DNA of 64,000 nucleotides from DASCQC01 sp036012865 (GCA_036012865.1 DASCQC010000004.1:3499-67498); one strand, 5' to 3'. Positions 17,357 to 27,036 are shown, counted from the stretch's first letter. Translations and numbers: made by a program. Notes: a model not told the origin generated them from the letters alone.

Positions 17357-18295
17357 ATGTGGTTTAAACAAATGCAATGCTTTACATTTGAGGGTTTTAA
17401 GGCGCCAGAAGATTGGCAAAGTGCTTTAGAGTCGCTTATATTACAAACCCCAACAGGAGCTAGAGATACTTCCATGGGGTGGGTGAGTCCGTTCGGTTTG
17501 ACATCGGAATCTTTGTACCATAAATATGGTCATTTTGTCATGTTGAAAGCTGCAATGTTACAAAGAATGTTACCGGCTAGTGTTATCAAACAGGCTGTTG
17601 ATGAGCACGTTGCTGAAGTTAAGCGTGAACAAGATCGAGACCTTTCAGCCAGAGAGAAAGTCAGAATACGCGAACAAATTAAATTTGAACTCATGCCCAA
17701 AGCATTTTGTCGGCGTAAAGAGGTTTGTTTACTGATTAATCTTAATTCAGGTTGGGTGGTTGCAGATACCTCTAATCATGATTTTGCTGAGCAAGCTATT
17801 GGGTTGTTGCATGAGTGTTTAGGTTCTTTCCCAACCAACCGTATAAGAAAAGATGGCATGACCGGAATCATGACAGCTTGGTTAAGAGAGAAAAGCATTA
17901 AAACAGGTTATACACTCGATCAAGACTGTAACTTAGTGAACTCACAAGATCGCAGAAACAGTATACGCATTAGCTGTCAGGAGCTAGAAAGTGATGAGGT
18001 GGCAGTTCATTTGGCTGCAGGAAAACAGGTGACTAAATTAGGGTTAAATTGGAGTGGGCATTTGGGTTTTGTTTTAGATGATCAGTTGACCTTGTCAAAA
18101 ATTAGACACCTTGATATAGAGGCAGAATCAGATTCATCAGGACAAAGTCCTGAAGAAAAATTTGATGCTGATTTTGCATTATTAGCACCTTACTACCAGC
18201 AGTTTGTCGAAGGGCTATTTAATCTTCTAGAAATTGATAAAAATGCTGCTAAGGAAGAAGCTTCTAAAGAAAGTCAACCAGAGACAGCGGCGTGA
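17357..18295 (+). CDS. rdgC: Recombination-associated protein RdgC
   Basis: A 312-residue protein close to the E. coli length of 303. RdgC forms a ring around double-stranded DNA and limits RecA filament use. Matching blocks are MWFKQMQCFTFE at the N-terminus, GWVSPFG, LPASVIKQAVDEHV, LMPKAFCRR, HLAAGKQVTKLGL and EEKFDADFALL. All fall at the family's usual positions. The C-terminal 20 residues form an acidic, Ala-rich tail that goes past the usual end. The start ATG lies two bases after the thioesterase stop, and its stop overlaps the tyrS GTG by four bases, so the three genes appear translationally coupled. Confidence 0.93.
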   Translation: MWFKQMQCFTFEGFKAPEDWQSALESLILQTPTGARDTSMGWVSPFGLTSESLYHKYGHFVMLKAAMLQRMLPASVIKQAVDEHVAEVKREQDRDLSAREKVRIREQIKFELMPKAFCRRKEVCLLINLNSGWVVADTSNHDFAEQAIGLLHECLGSFPTNRIRKDGMTGIMTAWLREKSIKTGYTLDQDCNLVNSQDRRNSIRISCQELESDEVAVHLAAGKQVTKLGLNWSGHLGFVLDDQLTLSKIRHLDIEAESDSSGQSPEEKFDADFALLAPYYQQFVEGLFNLLEIDKNAAKEEASKESQPETAA

Positions 18296-19476
18296 CCCAA
18301 GAGCTTGAGGAATTAAAACGGGGGGTTGTTGAGTGCATTGGAGAAGATTTGCTCGAAAGCCAAATAGCGTCGGGTCAAAAATTAACGATTAAGGCAGGTT
18401 TTGATCCGACATCCCCCGATATACATTTTGGGCATACTGTTTTACTTCATAAGCTAAGGCAATTTCAACAGTATGGTCATCATGTTGTGTTTTTAATCGG
18501 TGATTTCACCGCGATGATTGGAGATCCGAGTGGGCGCAATGCTACTCGGCCCACGTTGACTCTAGAAGATGTTAGGCGCAATGCTAAGACTTACGAGCAG
18601 CAAATCTATAAAATCCTTGACCCTAAAAAAACCAAAGTAGCGTTTAATTCTAAGTGGTTAAGTTCAATGGGCTTAAAAGAGGTGATTGAACTAACGAGTC
18701 AATACACTGTGGCTCGCATGTTAGAACGAGATGATTTTGAGAAGCGATATAATCAACAAAAACCTATTAGTTTACATGAGTTTTTATACCCTATCCTCCA
18801 GGGTTATGATTCGGTTGCTTTGAAAGCAGATGTTGAATTAGGAGGGCAGGATCAAAAATTTAATTTACTGATGGGTCGGGAATATCAGAAATACTACAAA
18901 CAAAAACCGCAAGTCGTCATGATGATGCCGTTGCTTGAAGGGCTAGATGGGGTTAAAAAAATGTCCAAATCCTATCATAATGCTATCGGTATTGATGAAA
19001 ATCCAAATGATATGTTTGGTAAGATTATGTCAATTCCTGACGCTATCATGTGGAATTATTATGATCTATTAAGTTCTAAATCACTGGGTGAAATACGGCA
19101 ATTAAAATCTTTGGTTAAACAGGGAGAGAACCCAAGGAATATTAAGATAATGCTTGCTAAGGAGATGGTGGAGCTATTTCATGGGGTTGAAAAAGGTCAA
19201 GAAGCTCAAGAATTCTTTGAGACTAAATTTACTCGAAAAGCAGTGCCTGATGTGCTTCCTGAAATCATACTCACGGAAGAACTATTAAGGTTACCTTGGC
19301 CGCAAAGAATAAAACAAGCCGGTCTGGCTAAAAGTTCTAGTGAAGCTTTACGGCTTATAAAACAAGGGGCTGTGAAATTAAATCAAGAGAAAATTTCTTT
19401 AGAATCGGATCAAATTCCTAAAATTGGCGATGTTTTATCAGTAGGAAAAAAAATAATGATTCGATGGGGCGGTTGA
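18292..19476 (+). CDS. tyrS: Tyrosyl-tRNA synthetase, TyrZ type
   Basis: A 394-residue class I synthetase that charges tRNA-Tyr. The Rossmann domain shows GFDPTSPDIHFGH (the HIGH motif is HFGH, residues 45-48), GDFTAMIGDPSG and KKMSKS. The last 80 residues form an S4-like RNA-binding domain (SSEALRLIKQGAVKLN). The ELGGQDQKFNLLMGRE stretch and length place it in the TyrZ-like branch found in many proteobacteria rather than the E. coli TyrS branch. The start is a GTG overlapping the rdgC stop. The matching tRNA-Tyr lies at 63.5 kb. Confidence 0.94.
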   Translation: MTQELEELKRGVVECIGEDLLESQIASGQKLTIKAGFDPTSPDIHFGHTVLLHKLRQFQQYGHHVVFLIGDFTAMIGDPSGRNATRPTLTLEDVRRNAKTYEQQIYKILDPKKTKVAFNSKWLSSMGLKEVIELTSQYTVARMLERDDFEKRYNQQKPISLHEFLYPILQGYDSVALKADVELGGQDQKFNLLMGREYQKYYKQKPQVVMMMPLLEGLDGVKKMSKSYHNAIGIDENPNDMFGKIMSIPDAIMWNYYDLLSSKSLGEIRQLKSLVKQGENPRNIKIMLAKEMVELFHGVEKGQEAQEFFETKFTRKAVPDVLPEIILTEELLRLPWPQRIKQAGLAKSSSEALRLIKQGAVKLNQEKISLESDQIPKIGDVLSVGKKIMIRWGG

Positions 19477-19659
19477 AATCATTGATGACTGAGTATCGAT
19501 ATAGTTGAAGGCCCTAGGAGAATGAAAGTATTCCTTTGATGTATTGATGTTGGAGTTTTTAGAATATTAATGTTGTTTTCATTGATTTATTGACATTCTA
19601 GCTTTTTTAGTTTAAAGTGTTGTTAAGTATCTTATAAATATAACTAAGAGGCCATATAA
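19477..19659. other. Intergenic, AT-rich, before the Cys-motif gene pair
   Basis: A 183-base spacer that separates tyrS from two unusual genes. It becomes very AT-rich after 19545. TTGACA at 19591-19596 could be a -35 element, but no good -10 element follows at the right distance. I see no hairpin with a T tract. Confidence 0.3.
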
Positions 19660-20769
19660 ATGAGAACAGTAGAGATATCAAAAAGACAACATAATTGTGG
19701 TACCCACGCGATAGGGTTATTTATTTATTCAAAATGGGACTCATTATTGCCAACAACACAAGATAAAATGATTGACATATTAAATATATATTATAATTTA
19801 CAACCAAATGTCTTGACTCAAGGTAATTTGAAGTCATCATTATCCCATTTTTCTAGTCATGATATTCAAATCATCATGTCATTGGCATTGAATGAACATA
19901 TCATGAATAATGAACAGGAGTATCATTTTTATTGGACGAGTAATGTTAAGAATGCTCCGAATCAGCCAACCAATTTCCCTGATTTTGTAAAGGAATTTAA
20001 AAAAGATGACTTAGGGTATTGGGGTGCAGGGTGTTTATCTTGGTTGATGACAGATTTAATAATTAATCATCAGATTACATCAACTACTAGAGAGGTAACC
20101 CAATTGAGCTTGGATGCGGATGGTCCAGTTGCCGTTATTCAAAACCCTACAGAAGTTCACTTTGAGCTTGCAGTTACAGAAGATGATTTAGATTTTTCGG
20201 AATTGACAACAAATGATGATGGTTTTTTTGAAAAGAATTTGGATGATGAGAAAGTCAGGTGTACTTTTCAAGCAATGGTCAATATGGGCATGGATAATTA
20301 TCAAGCATGTTGTCCGGAACTTCGTCCTATGCTCACTCAAATAAATCAGGTGATTGATTTAATAGAAAGTAAGGCGGCACAAGTTTTTCAGAGTAGTCGT
20401 GAAAAGTTCGACAAAGTTGGGAGGTTATTGGATACAATAAAAGGTTTTAGAAATAAATTGTATACTTCGCTTGCTGCAAATAATCTGGGTGACGCAAGTG
20501 AAGATATTAAGGCATTTAAACAGTTCATTAGTGATAATAAAGAGCAGATTGATGACTTAGATGCGCTTCCAGGAATGAGTAGATCTTCCGGACCTAGTCA
20601 TTCCAGAAAAAGTAATCAGGGTTTCTTCTTTAACGAACGACGAAACTCAACAGACCCTTCATTCTCAGATTTATTTGACCGATTATTCAAGATTCTGGAG
20701 AGTTTTTTAACCGTTGTTGTCAACCTTATCAGCGATGGGCTTAAACATGTTGGCCATGTGTTCTCTTAA
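19660..20769 (+). CDS. Putative cysteine-protease-like protein, paralogue A (novel family)
   Basis: A 369-residue protein; AAGAGG lies nine bases before the ATG. Its N-terminal half is clearly homologous to the next gene: HNCGTHAIGLFIYSKWD aligns with LHCGTHAVGHSIYLHWD, and both carry DIQxxMSLxLNxxI near residue 70. Cys13 is at the same position in both. A second conserved site, IQNPTEVHFELAV with His167, aligns with IQNTGNHWESQV. The order Cys then His with an aromatic after the His resembles OTU/papain-like proteases, but I recognise no family. A Ser-rich linker (about 308-335) leads to a hydrophobic helix at the C-terminus (LFKILESFLTVVVNLI). Function and secretion to a host are inference. 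Confidence 0.65.
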   Translation: MRTVEISKRQHNCGTHAIGLFIYSKWDSLLPTTQDKMIDILNIYYNLQPNVLTQGNLKSSLSHFSSHDIQIIMSLALNEHIMNNEQEYHFYWTSNVKNAPNQPTNFPDFVKEFKKDDLGYWGAGCLSWLMTDLIINHQITSTTREVTQLSLDADGPVAVIQNPTEVHFELAVTEDDLDFSELTTNDDGFFEKNLDDEKVRCTFQAMVNMGMDNYQACCPELRPMLTQINQVIDLIESKAAQVFQSSREKFDKVGRLLDTIKGFRNKLYTSLAANNLGDASEDIKAFKQFISDNKEQIDDLDALPGMSRSSGPSHSRKSNQGFFFNERRNSTDPSFSDLFDRLFKILESFLTVVVNLISDGLKHVGHVFS

Positions 20770-20903
20770 ATTTAGAGCAGAATAGATTAAATTCTAAGTT
20801 GTTTAAGTAACTTTGAGTCGCCTATTGGGGCGCCCATTGACATCGTAATTAAATAGTTATAGTATACAGGTACAGATAATTTATAAAAATAATGGAGAGA
20901 CGT

Positions 20904-22019
20904 ATGCCAAACCTTAGAACTAGTGGAAAAAACCTTCACTGTGGAACTCATGCAGTTGGTCATTCGATATACCTTCATTGGGATGAATTAACTCAAGAGA
21001 GTCGAGGCTTGGTCATTCAAGAATTGAATGAATTTTATAAGCTAAATAATGAAGAATGTCAGTTAACAGTTGAAACCTTCAAAGGCTTGATGGACCAATT
21101 AAGTTATGATGATATTCAAAGAGCGATGAGTTTACCTCTGAATGCAATAATACGTCAAAATCTTATAAATTTAAAGCCAGTATTCGATGCCGATAATAGA
21201 AAAAATGAACAGACTGCCTCTGAGTTAGGCCAGTCACCTAAGTATTATCAAGAACAATTTCAACGTATGAATAATGATCCTATATGCCGAGAACGTACTT
21301 TATGGAGTCAAGACCAACTTTCCATTGCCCTTTGTCACTTTAAAATTAGGCATAGTATTTCGGCTCGTTCTTTAACTGTAGCTGGTATAACAGAATTGTA
21401 TGGTGTCAAGGATAGGTTTCTTGGAGCTGAAATTAAGATTCAAAACACAGGAAATCATTGGGAAAGCCAGGTGGATGAATTAACACTTGAGCAAAGGACT
21501 AAAAATAATAACTTTGGTAAAGATCCTTCGATATTTGTCAGCGATGTATTTTCTTTCTTTAATGGGGGGCAAGACAGGGTAGTCAGGGATAATTTTAAAA
21601 AATTCGTGATTGCTGGGTCACTCGATCAGTATAATAATCAACATAAGATTCAAGGATTACAAACCCATTGTAGAGAGTTGTCTAGAAAAATAGATGCGCA
21701 TATTGAACTGAAGATAAAAGAAATCAAATCAAATGACCCTGATGGAGCTCAGACAACACGCTATGAAGACATAAAAAAACAAATGATAAGTTTATCGAAA
21801 GGCGGGTTTAAGGGTGATTGTAAGGAACTCGAGGAACAAAGAGACGAGTTTGTTGGAATTTGGAATGATATCCGCCCACCTTTTGGGGAGGATACACCTT
21901 TGATACAGTTAATAGATGCTTTGATTGAAAGTCTCGTGAATCTAATTACACAGTTGGCAGAAAAAATTCAAGAAACATCTCGAGATACTTTAAACTCATT
22001 GTTTACTCCACAAGGTTAG
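20904..22019 (+). CDS. Putative cysteine-protease-like protein, paralogue B (novel family)
   Basis: A 371-residue paralogue of the gene just upstream, 134 bases away. I chose ATG 20904 because GGAGAGA lies six bases before it and because it puts the conserved Cys at residue 13, as in paralogue A; an ATG at 20892 overlaps that binding site. Key positions are Cys13 in HCGTHAVG and His185 in NTGNHWESQV. The middle, about residues 100-140, differs from paralogue A. A charged, coiled-coil-like region (about 245-300) precedes a C-terminal amphipathic helix (LIDALIESLVNLITQLAEKI) that parallels the end of paralogue A. It overlaps the convergent hydrolase gene by 24 bases. Enzyme activity is inferred, not shown. 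Confidence 0.65.
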   Translation: MPNLRTSGKNLHCGTHAVGHSIYLHWDELTQESRGLVIQELNEFYKLNNEECQLTVETFKGLMDQLSYDDIQRAMSLPLNAIIRQNLINLKPVFDADNRKNEQTASELGQSPKYYQEQFQRMNNDPICRERTLWSQDQLSIALCHFKIRHSISARSLTVAGITELYGVKDRFLGAEIKIQNTGNHWESQVDELTLEQRTKNNNFGKDPSIFVSDVFSFFNGGQDRVVRDNFKKFVIAGSLDQYNNQHKIQGLQTHCRELSRKIDAHIELKIKEIKSNDPDGAQTTRYEDIKKQMISLSKGGFKGDCKELEEQRDEFVGIWNDIRPPFGEDTPLIQLIDALIESLVNLITQLAEKIQETSRDTLNSLFTPQG

Positions 22020-22754
22020 AGTTTTATTAATTTGAGTTGCGAGCCATTCGGGTTCCTCAATCAGTAACATGTGACTGCTATTGGCTTTTATAATCCACTC
22101 ACCTTTCCATGCTTGAATCATTTTACTTTGTTTTTCCATGGGCACAATTTTGTCGTTTTCTCCTGTTATTTGAAGGTATTGATGCCTGGGGGGATGGAGT
22201 GGTAGCTGTTGTGCCCATATAATCCAATGACGTGATTGATCATAGGGGGTTTCGGCTAAGCGCTTGACTTCGTTTTGTTTGAATGGGCTATTTCTTCTGT
22301 CTTGATAGGCATTGTTGAAAAATTTGTTATCGATGAACTTTTTTAATTTCATGCCAATGAATGGGAGTTGTCTTAAGCATAGAAAAACCTTGAGTTGCTT
22401 GATCTTTGATAACAGTCCGGGGTTAATTGTTATGATAGGTATGTTGGGAAAAGTTTCTTGAGCAGCAAGGGCAAAGCGAGATCCTGCACTATGCCCAATA
22501 ATACAATGAATATCTCCACGTATATGTTGTCTTAATTGTTTGATAATATCCATGGCATGGGGTGTTTTTCCTGATAGTTGATCCAAGCCTACCATGATCA
22601 GTTGAACATTATTTGGAAGTTCTTCATACAATCTAAAAAAGTGATTGGGGTTGCCTCCCAGCCCATGAAAACATAAGCATCGAATTTCAGCTTTTGGGCC
22701 GGTAACAATTCTAAATGATCCATAATTTGAGATGTGCTTTTTTATCGTCGTCAT
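21996..22754 (-). CDS. Alpha/beta-hydrolase fold protein
   Basis: A 252-residue hydrolase. The oxyanion-hole turn FHGLGG is near residue 29, the nucleophile is S89 in GHSAGS, the acid is the Asp in TGENDKIVP, and the catalytic His is in SSHMLLIEEPEW, so the triad is complete. Substrates of such enzymes range from esters to thioesters and cannot be guessed here. It has no signal peptide and should be cytoplasmic. Its ATG overlaps the tadA stop by four bases, making yajQ-tadA-hydrolase a coupled operon. Confidence 0.8.
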   Translation of the reverse strand: MTTIKKHISNYGSFRIVTGPKAEIRCLCFHGLGGNPNHFFRLYEELPNNVQLIMVGLDQLSGKTPHAMDIIKQLRQHIRGDIHCIIGHSAGSRFALAAQETFPNIPIITINPGLLSKIKQLKVFLCLRQLPFIGMKLKKFIDNKFFNNAYQDRRNSPFKQNEVKRLAETPYDQSRHWIIWAQQLPLHPPRHQYLQITGENDKIVPMEKQSKMIQAWKGEWIIKANSSHMLLIEEPEWLATQINKTLTLWSKQ

Positions 22755-23233
22755 GAGGTTCTCTTGCCTTGGAAAAAGTTTTTGAGAAGGTGCTGTGATG
22801 GGTCTTGTAATAAACCACTTTCCACTCTGAAATAGTGATTAAGTTGAGGAAATATTTCTCTTAGGTCTTGTTGGGATAGGATGCCTTTCTTCGGATCATC
22901 TGCTGCAAAAACAAGGCGTTTAATCCGGGCTTGTATCATTGCACCTATACACATGATGCAGGGTTCTAGAGTCACAAACACTTCGCAATGAATTAAACGA
23001 TGATTACCTAATTTTTTAGCTGCTAAGGTTAAAGCAAGAATTTCTGCGTGTGCACAAGGGTCTGTTAAGGCAAGGGTCTGATTATGAGAGTGGCTGATAA
23101 GTTGTTCGTTTTCAGTTATCACGCAACCAATGGGGACTTCATCCGCGGCATAAGCTAGCTGGGCTTCCTGTAAAGCTTGCAGCATCCATTCGCGATCAGT
23201 CGCGGAAGTTATTGAATTGTAGGGGCTGTTCAA
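22751..23233 (-). CDS. tadA: tRNA-specific adenosine deaminase TadA
   Basis: It deaminates A34 to inosine in tRNA-Arg(ACG), letting one tRNA read CGU, CGC and CGA. The zinc site is complete: CAHAEILAL gives the His ligand and the catalytic Glu, and LEPCIMCIGAM gives both Cys ligands. Length from the TTG at 23233 is 160 residues, against 167 in E. coli. The start is uncertain: an ATG at 23185 would begin after the conserved DREW that precedes the first helix in relatives, so the TTG inside the end of yajQ is preferred. The two genes overlap by 38 bases in this reading. Confidence 0.9.
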   Translation of the reverse strand: MNSPYNSITSATDREWMLQALQEAQLAYAADEVPIGCVITENEQLISHSHNQTLALTDPCAHAEILALTLAAKKLGNHRLIHCEVFVTLEPCIMCIGAMIQARIKRLVFAADDPKKGILSQQDLREIFPQLNHYFRVESGLLQDPSQHLLKNFFQGKRTS

Positions 23234-23678
23234 AACTAAGCTCTTTTAGTTCATTGATGATGGATTGTAAGTCGTCACGTTTTTTGCCAGTAACTCGCAG
23301 TTTTTCTCCTTGTATAGTGGCTTGTACTTTGATTTTAGTAGACTTGATATGCTTGGTGAGTTTTTTAGCGGCATCTTGGTTAAGTCCTTGAATGGTGGTA
23401 AAGGCCTCTTTGATGTGGGCATGATCGTGAATCGGACCTTCAGATTTCAGGGATCGAATATCAAGGTTACGTTTGCTAAAACTCTCGTTTAATATAGCTT
23501 GAATTTGTTGGAGTTGAAAGTCATTCTCTGCATATAAAACAATGCTGTCTTTTTCTTGAGCTATTTTTGCAGGTGTTCCTTTAAAATCAAAGCGGTTATC
23601 AATTTTTCTTTGTGCAATATCGAGGGCATTGGTCAGTTCATGATTATCAATTTCACTCACAATATCAAATGAAGGCAT
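23196..23678 (-). CDS. yajQ: YajQ family (DUF520) nucleotide-binding protein
   Basis: A 160-residue protein. The start MPSFDIVSEIDNHEL is the family hallmark and picks ATG 23678 over the ATG 12 bases upstream. DNRFDFKGTPA and the C-terminal LQFNNFRD are also typical. YajQ-like proteins fold as two tandem RNA-binding-like domains and bind nucleotides; members in Xanthomonas and Pseudomonas bind cyclic di-GMP. Whether this one does is unknown. First gene of the yajQ-tadA-hydrolase operon, divergent from ppa. Confidence 0.92.
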   Translation of the reverse strand: MPSFDIVSEIDNHELTNALDIAQRKIDNRFDFKGTPAKIAQEKDSIVLYAENDFQLQQIQAILNESFSKRNLDIRSLKSEGPIHDHAHIKEAFTTIQGLNQDAAKKLTKHIKSTKIKVQATIQGEKLRVTGKKRDDLQSIINELKELSFEQPLQFNNFRD

Positions 23679-23762
23679 AAGGTTTCCCATTTCTATTTAG
23701 CTTACCATAGCATATTTGAATAATATTTGTTAAGATCATTTCACTTACAAATGAGATTATAT

Positions 23763-24293
23763 ATGGGATACAACAAACTTCCAGTGGGTAAAAATCCGCC
23801 GCATTCTATTAGTGTTATGATTGAGATTAGTGGTAATTCTGGTCCAGTTAAGTATGAATACGATAAAGATACTGAGGTGATGGTTGTTGATCGTATTTTA
23901 AAAACGCCGATGCATTATCCCTGTCATTACGGTTTTGTTCCGCACACCCTGTGTGATGACGGAGACCCTTTAGATGTTTTGGTTTTAGCTCCTTATACCT
24001 TGTTGGCAGGTTCATTGATAGAGTGTCGGCCAGTAGGTGTTATGGGTATGGAAGATGAGTCTGGGCTGGATGCAAAGGTCATTGCGGTGCCTGTTTCAAA
24101 GGTCTGCTCTGATTATGATCATGTTGAAGATATCCAGGATATTCCTGAATCAACCCTTGAGAAAATACATCACTTTTTTGAGCACTATAAAGATTTAGAT
24201 CAGGGTAAATGGGTGAAAATTGGTCAGCTGAAAGGTAAAGAGGCAGCATTGAAGGAAATCGAAGAGGCTATTTCGATGGCGAATACTAATTAG
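23763..24293 (+). CDS. ppa: Inorganic pyrophosphatase, family I
   Basis: A 176-residue cytoplasmic enzyme that hydrolyses pyrophosphate and so drives biosynthetic reactions. The length is exactly that of E. coli Ppa when the ATG at 23763 (MGYNKLPVGKN) is used; upstream ATGs in frame at 23727 and 23751 add unrelated residues. Motifs seen are KYEYDKD, MHYPCHYGFVPHTL, DGDPLDVLVLAP (three metal-binding Asp residues), DAKVIAVP and FFEHYKDLDQGKWVK. Its 3' end overlaps the convergent tamB by eight bases. Confidence 0.95.
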   Translation: MGYNKLPVGKNPPHSISVMIEISGNSGPVKYEYDKDTEVMVVDRILKTPMHYPCHYGFVPHTLCDDGDPLDVLVLAPYTLLAGSLIECRPVGVMGMEDESGLDAKVIAVPVSKVCSDYDHVEDIQDIPESTLEKIHHFFEHYKDLDQGKWVKIGQLKGKEAALKEIEEAISMANTN

Positions 24294-27036
24294 TTGAGAA
24301 CTTGTAAAAAAGGGCAATGCCACTTTTGTCTTGATCAAAGTAGGTTTGTATATAGGTTTTGGGTGAAAGTTGGAATGAAAAATTCATCCGTTTCTGGTTT
24401 TCATCCACAAGATTAAATTGGTATTGTATGGTCAATTTTCCGAGTTGTTTGCTGAGGGTTATATAGGTTGTTGGGTCGGTGACATCCCCTTGTGCCAATG
24501 AAGGGTTGGATAAGAAAACTTGATCAATAAAAAACCTGGATTCAAGAGAGTGGAGTGTTTCAATTAAAGCTATTAAGGGTTTAATATTACTATGTTTACC
24601 TGCAGAAAGGGTGTTGATGATTTGTGCATCTGTTAACGGCGTTTTTGCTGCAGGTGTTGAAAATATTAATGATATAATTTCATAATCGCTTAAATGAACG
24701 GGTGATGATTCAAGCTGTAATTTTAGGTTATCAAGAGGCCCATATAGCTGTAGGCTGCTTCGGATGAGTTGGTGTTGTGAGTTAAGGTTTTGAGAGTGGG
24801 GTGATGTTTTTTCAAGGTTGACAAGCAAGTGTCCTTGTAACCAAGACTCTCCATAGAAATTTATACTGGCTTGTTTAATCGCTGTTTTGCGTTGAAAAGC
24901 TTGGAAGGTTGCGTTAGTACTAACCAGAGAGCCCGTGATGTTAGTATCATGTTCATCTTTGATATTAAGGTGGCCAGATACGTTGCCATTGAAACCTAAG
25001 TATTGTATGTGTACGAGAGGTGAAAAAGAGATGGATAAATCTTTTTTTGTTATTTGTTTGGACTGTTTATCTCCAAGAATAGTTACATCTGGGGATATTT
25101 CAAGAACTTGGTTGAATCTTTGTAAGTTAATTGCCCCTTCTATGACATGTATTTTTCCTTTGATAAGGTTCAGTTTATTATCCTGGTAATTGAGCTCAAT
25201 ATCTGGGCTAATGATGATTTCATTTTTATTGTTATCTTTGAGTAAAATATTCTTGCTGTGTAACACAATAGATAATGTTTTAGTCTCCAGGTTTTTGCTT
25301 CCTGAAATTTCAATATCACCTTCTTTCGCTTGAAAGTTTCCAGATAACTTGAGTTGTTTATGGCTGGATTCGATGTTGATGTGACCTGATTTTAGATGAA
25401 GGTTTAAAGGCATGAATAGATTGGGGACCAAGTTATACAGGTTGGCTTGAATGTCCTGGGTGGTTACGTCACCTTTAAATGAATTGATGCCGTTGATATC
25501 TCCTTGGAGTTGAAATATTCCACGAATATGGGTGGAGATAGGGCTGATATAGGTAGAACCAAGATCAGATAAAGGGATGGGAATGTTTTTAAGATTCTGT
25601 TGTATTGAGGCACGCAATTCCCAGGGAGTATCAGGGGATAATCCGCCTTTAATGCAAAAATGATTTAAATTATCTTGTTTTAGACAAAGCTCTTTAAAAA
25701 CAGGTGGTTGATTCATTTTGATAGTAAATTTACCGCCATTGAGAAGGTTCCATGCTTGATCTTGGTTGTTTAGGAATAAAGACATATTTTGGATAGACCC
25801 TATCCATTGTTGCCCTTGTTTGTCGATGATGGATTCAAAATTAAGCGTGTTATTTTCGAAGGTGATTTCAGACGTAAGGCTGTGATGATTATTCGAGCTC
25901 TCAAGTTTTATTTTATTGATATTTATTGGTTTTTCTGTTTGTGGTAACAGGGCTATTCCATGTGCAGAAAGGTCAAGTTTTCTGTTAGCGATGTCCACAT
26001 CGGCGTTGATTGAAAGTTGATCTAACTGGAGGGGGGTTGTGGGGATACTCATATGGTCAATGGATCCAGATACGGTTAGCTTTTGCCTAGATCCGATGGT
26101 TTTGAGTGCAATATGGGTGTCGGTTTCAGGGTTGTCAATCTGAGTGTTGACATCAATGGTCGGGGTGATGAGTCCGTTGCTTTTTAGTTGGTAGTTGTTG
26201 ATATTGCCAAAAATATTAATGCTGGTGGTTTGGTTAATCATATGGAGTTCAGTTGAGATAATAACCGGCTTATTAAAATGCATTAGCTGAAGGTTGATCT
26301 TAACTTGGCCTTTGTCATGGTTCCCTTCAGCATTGAATGTTAATGTTTGTAACGCGGTGTTCGTCATCCCAGGGAGGGATAGGCTCTTAAGGTTAAGGTG
26401 GCCTTTCCAAGAGTGGTTGACTCGGTCATACACTAGAAAGGGGTGTGAATCACCTTTTTGCCACAGAGATATTTTATCAGGACTTAAAAGGATAGTATGG
26501 TGCTCATGGGTGTCTGTTGGAGAAACGTTGGGCCCAAGAATTGCTACCTTCAATGGGCCGGAGTCTGAATCGTAACTCAGGTATTGCTTGCCCTGATCTT
26601 TGATGGTGTTTAGGTTTTTTATTTTGATCAGTTCTTCATGGTTGTACGTAACTTTTAAGGCGTTAATGAAGGTTTTATTGATATCGCCTCCCCAAGAAGA
26701 TTGGAGCTGAGGTTCAGGCCATTTTTTAATATTAATGGACACTTGTTTGACCTCTAGAGAATGAATAGCTGAAGAGAGTAAGGACGATGTTTGAATATTA
26801 ATATTTTCTGCGGTAAGGTCGTAGGTATCACTATGATATCGTAGGGTTTTAAGGGCGATGTTTTTTTGCCATAGGGATCCTGTTGGTGAGCTAAACTCCC
26901 ATTGATTTTGGGAATGGTTGAATAGGGTGGTAATAATTTGAAGGCCAGTTTGACTGAATATCAATATTAAAACCATGGTCATTAATGTTAATAACCATGT
27001 TAATGGAGAAATAAACGTCAAGGAAGGCATTTTCAT
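24286..27036 (-). CDS. tamB: TamB, inner-membrane anchored AsmA-like/DUF490 protein
   Basis: A 916-residue protein with one N-terminal membrane anchor (residues 13-33) and a long beta-rich periplasmic part, ending in the conserved DUF490 domain (about 590-916). C-terminal features include GPLDNLKLQLESSP, DYEIISLIFSTP, LSKQLGKLTIQYQFN and a final amphipathic strand ending in ALFYKFSTN. TamB works with TamA in outer-membrane protein assembly and is also implicated in phospholipid transport between membranes. It is shorter than the 1259 residues of E. coli. It follows tamA by 25 bases, which supports the assignment. Confidence 0.87.
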   Translation of the reverse strand: MKMPSLTFISPLTWLLTLMTMVLILIFSQTGLQIITTLFNHSQNQWEFSSPTGSLWQKNIALKTLRYHSDTYDLTAENINIQTSSLLSSAIHSLEVKQVSINIKKWPEPQLQSSWGGDINKTFINALKVTYNHEELIKIKNLNTIKDQGKQYLSYDSDSGPLKVAILGPNVSPTDTHEHHTILLSPDKISLWQKGDSHPFLVYDRVNHSWKGHLNLKSLSLPGMTNTALQTLTFNAEGNHDKGQVKINLQLMHFNKPVIISTELHMINQTTSINIFGNINNYQLKSNGLITPTIDVNTQIDNPETDTHIALKTIGSRQKLTVSGSIDHMSIPTTPLQLDQLSINADVDIANRKLDLSAHGIALLPQTEKPININKIKLESSNNHHSLTSEITFENNTLNFESIIDKQGQQWIGSIQNMSLFLNNQDQAWNLLNGGKFTIKMNQPPVFKELCLKQDNLNHFCIKGGLSPDTPWELRASIQQNLKNIPIPLSDLGSTYISPISTHIRGIFQLQGDINGINSFKGDVTTQDIQANLYNLVPNLFMPLNLHLKSGHINIESSHKQLKLSGNFQAKEGDIEISGSKNLETKTLSIVLHSKNILLKDNNKNEIIISPDIELNYQDNKLNLIKGKIHVIEGAINLQRFNQVLEISPDVTILGDKQSKQITKKDLSISFSPLVHIQYLGFNGNVSGHLNIKDEHDTNITGSLVSTNATFQAFQRKTAIKQASINFYGESWLQGHLLVNLEKTSPHSQNLNSQHQLIRSSLQLYGPLDNLKLQLESSPVHLSDYEIISLIFSTPAAKTPLTDAQIINTLSAGKHSNIKPLIALIETLHSLESRFFIDQVFLSNPSLAQGDVTDPTTYITLSKQLGKLTIQYQFNLVDENQKRMNFSFQLSPKTYIQTYFDQDKSGIALFYKFSTN

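Noticed and set aside
26294..26575. 93-codon plus-strand frame inside tamB
   Set aside because: Shadow frame in a gene with clear TamB features.
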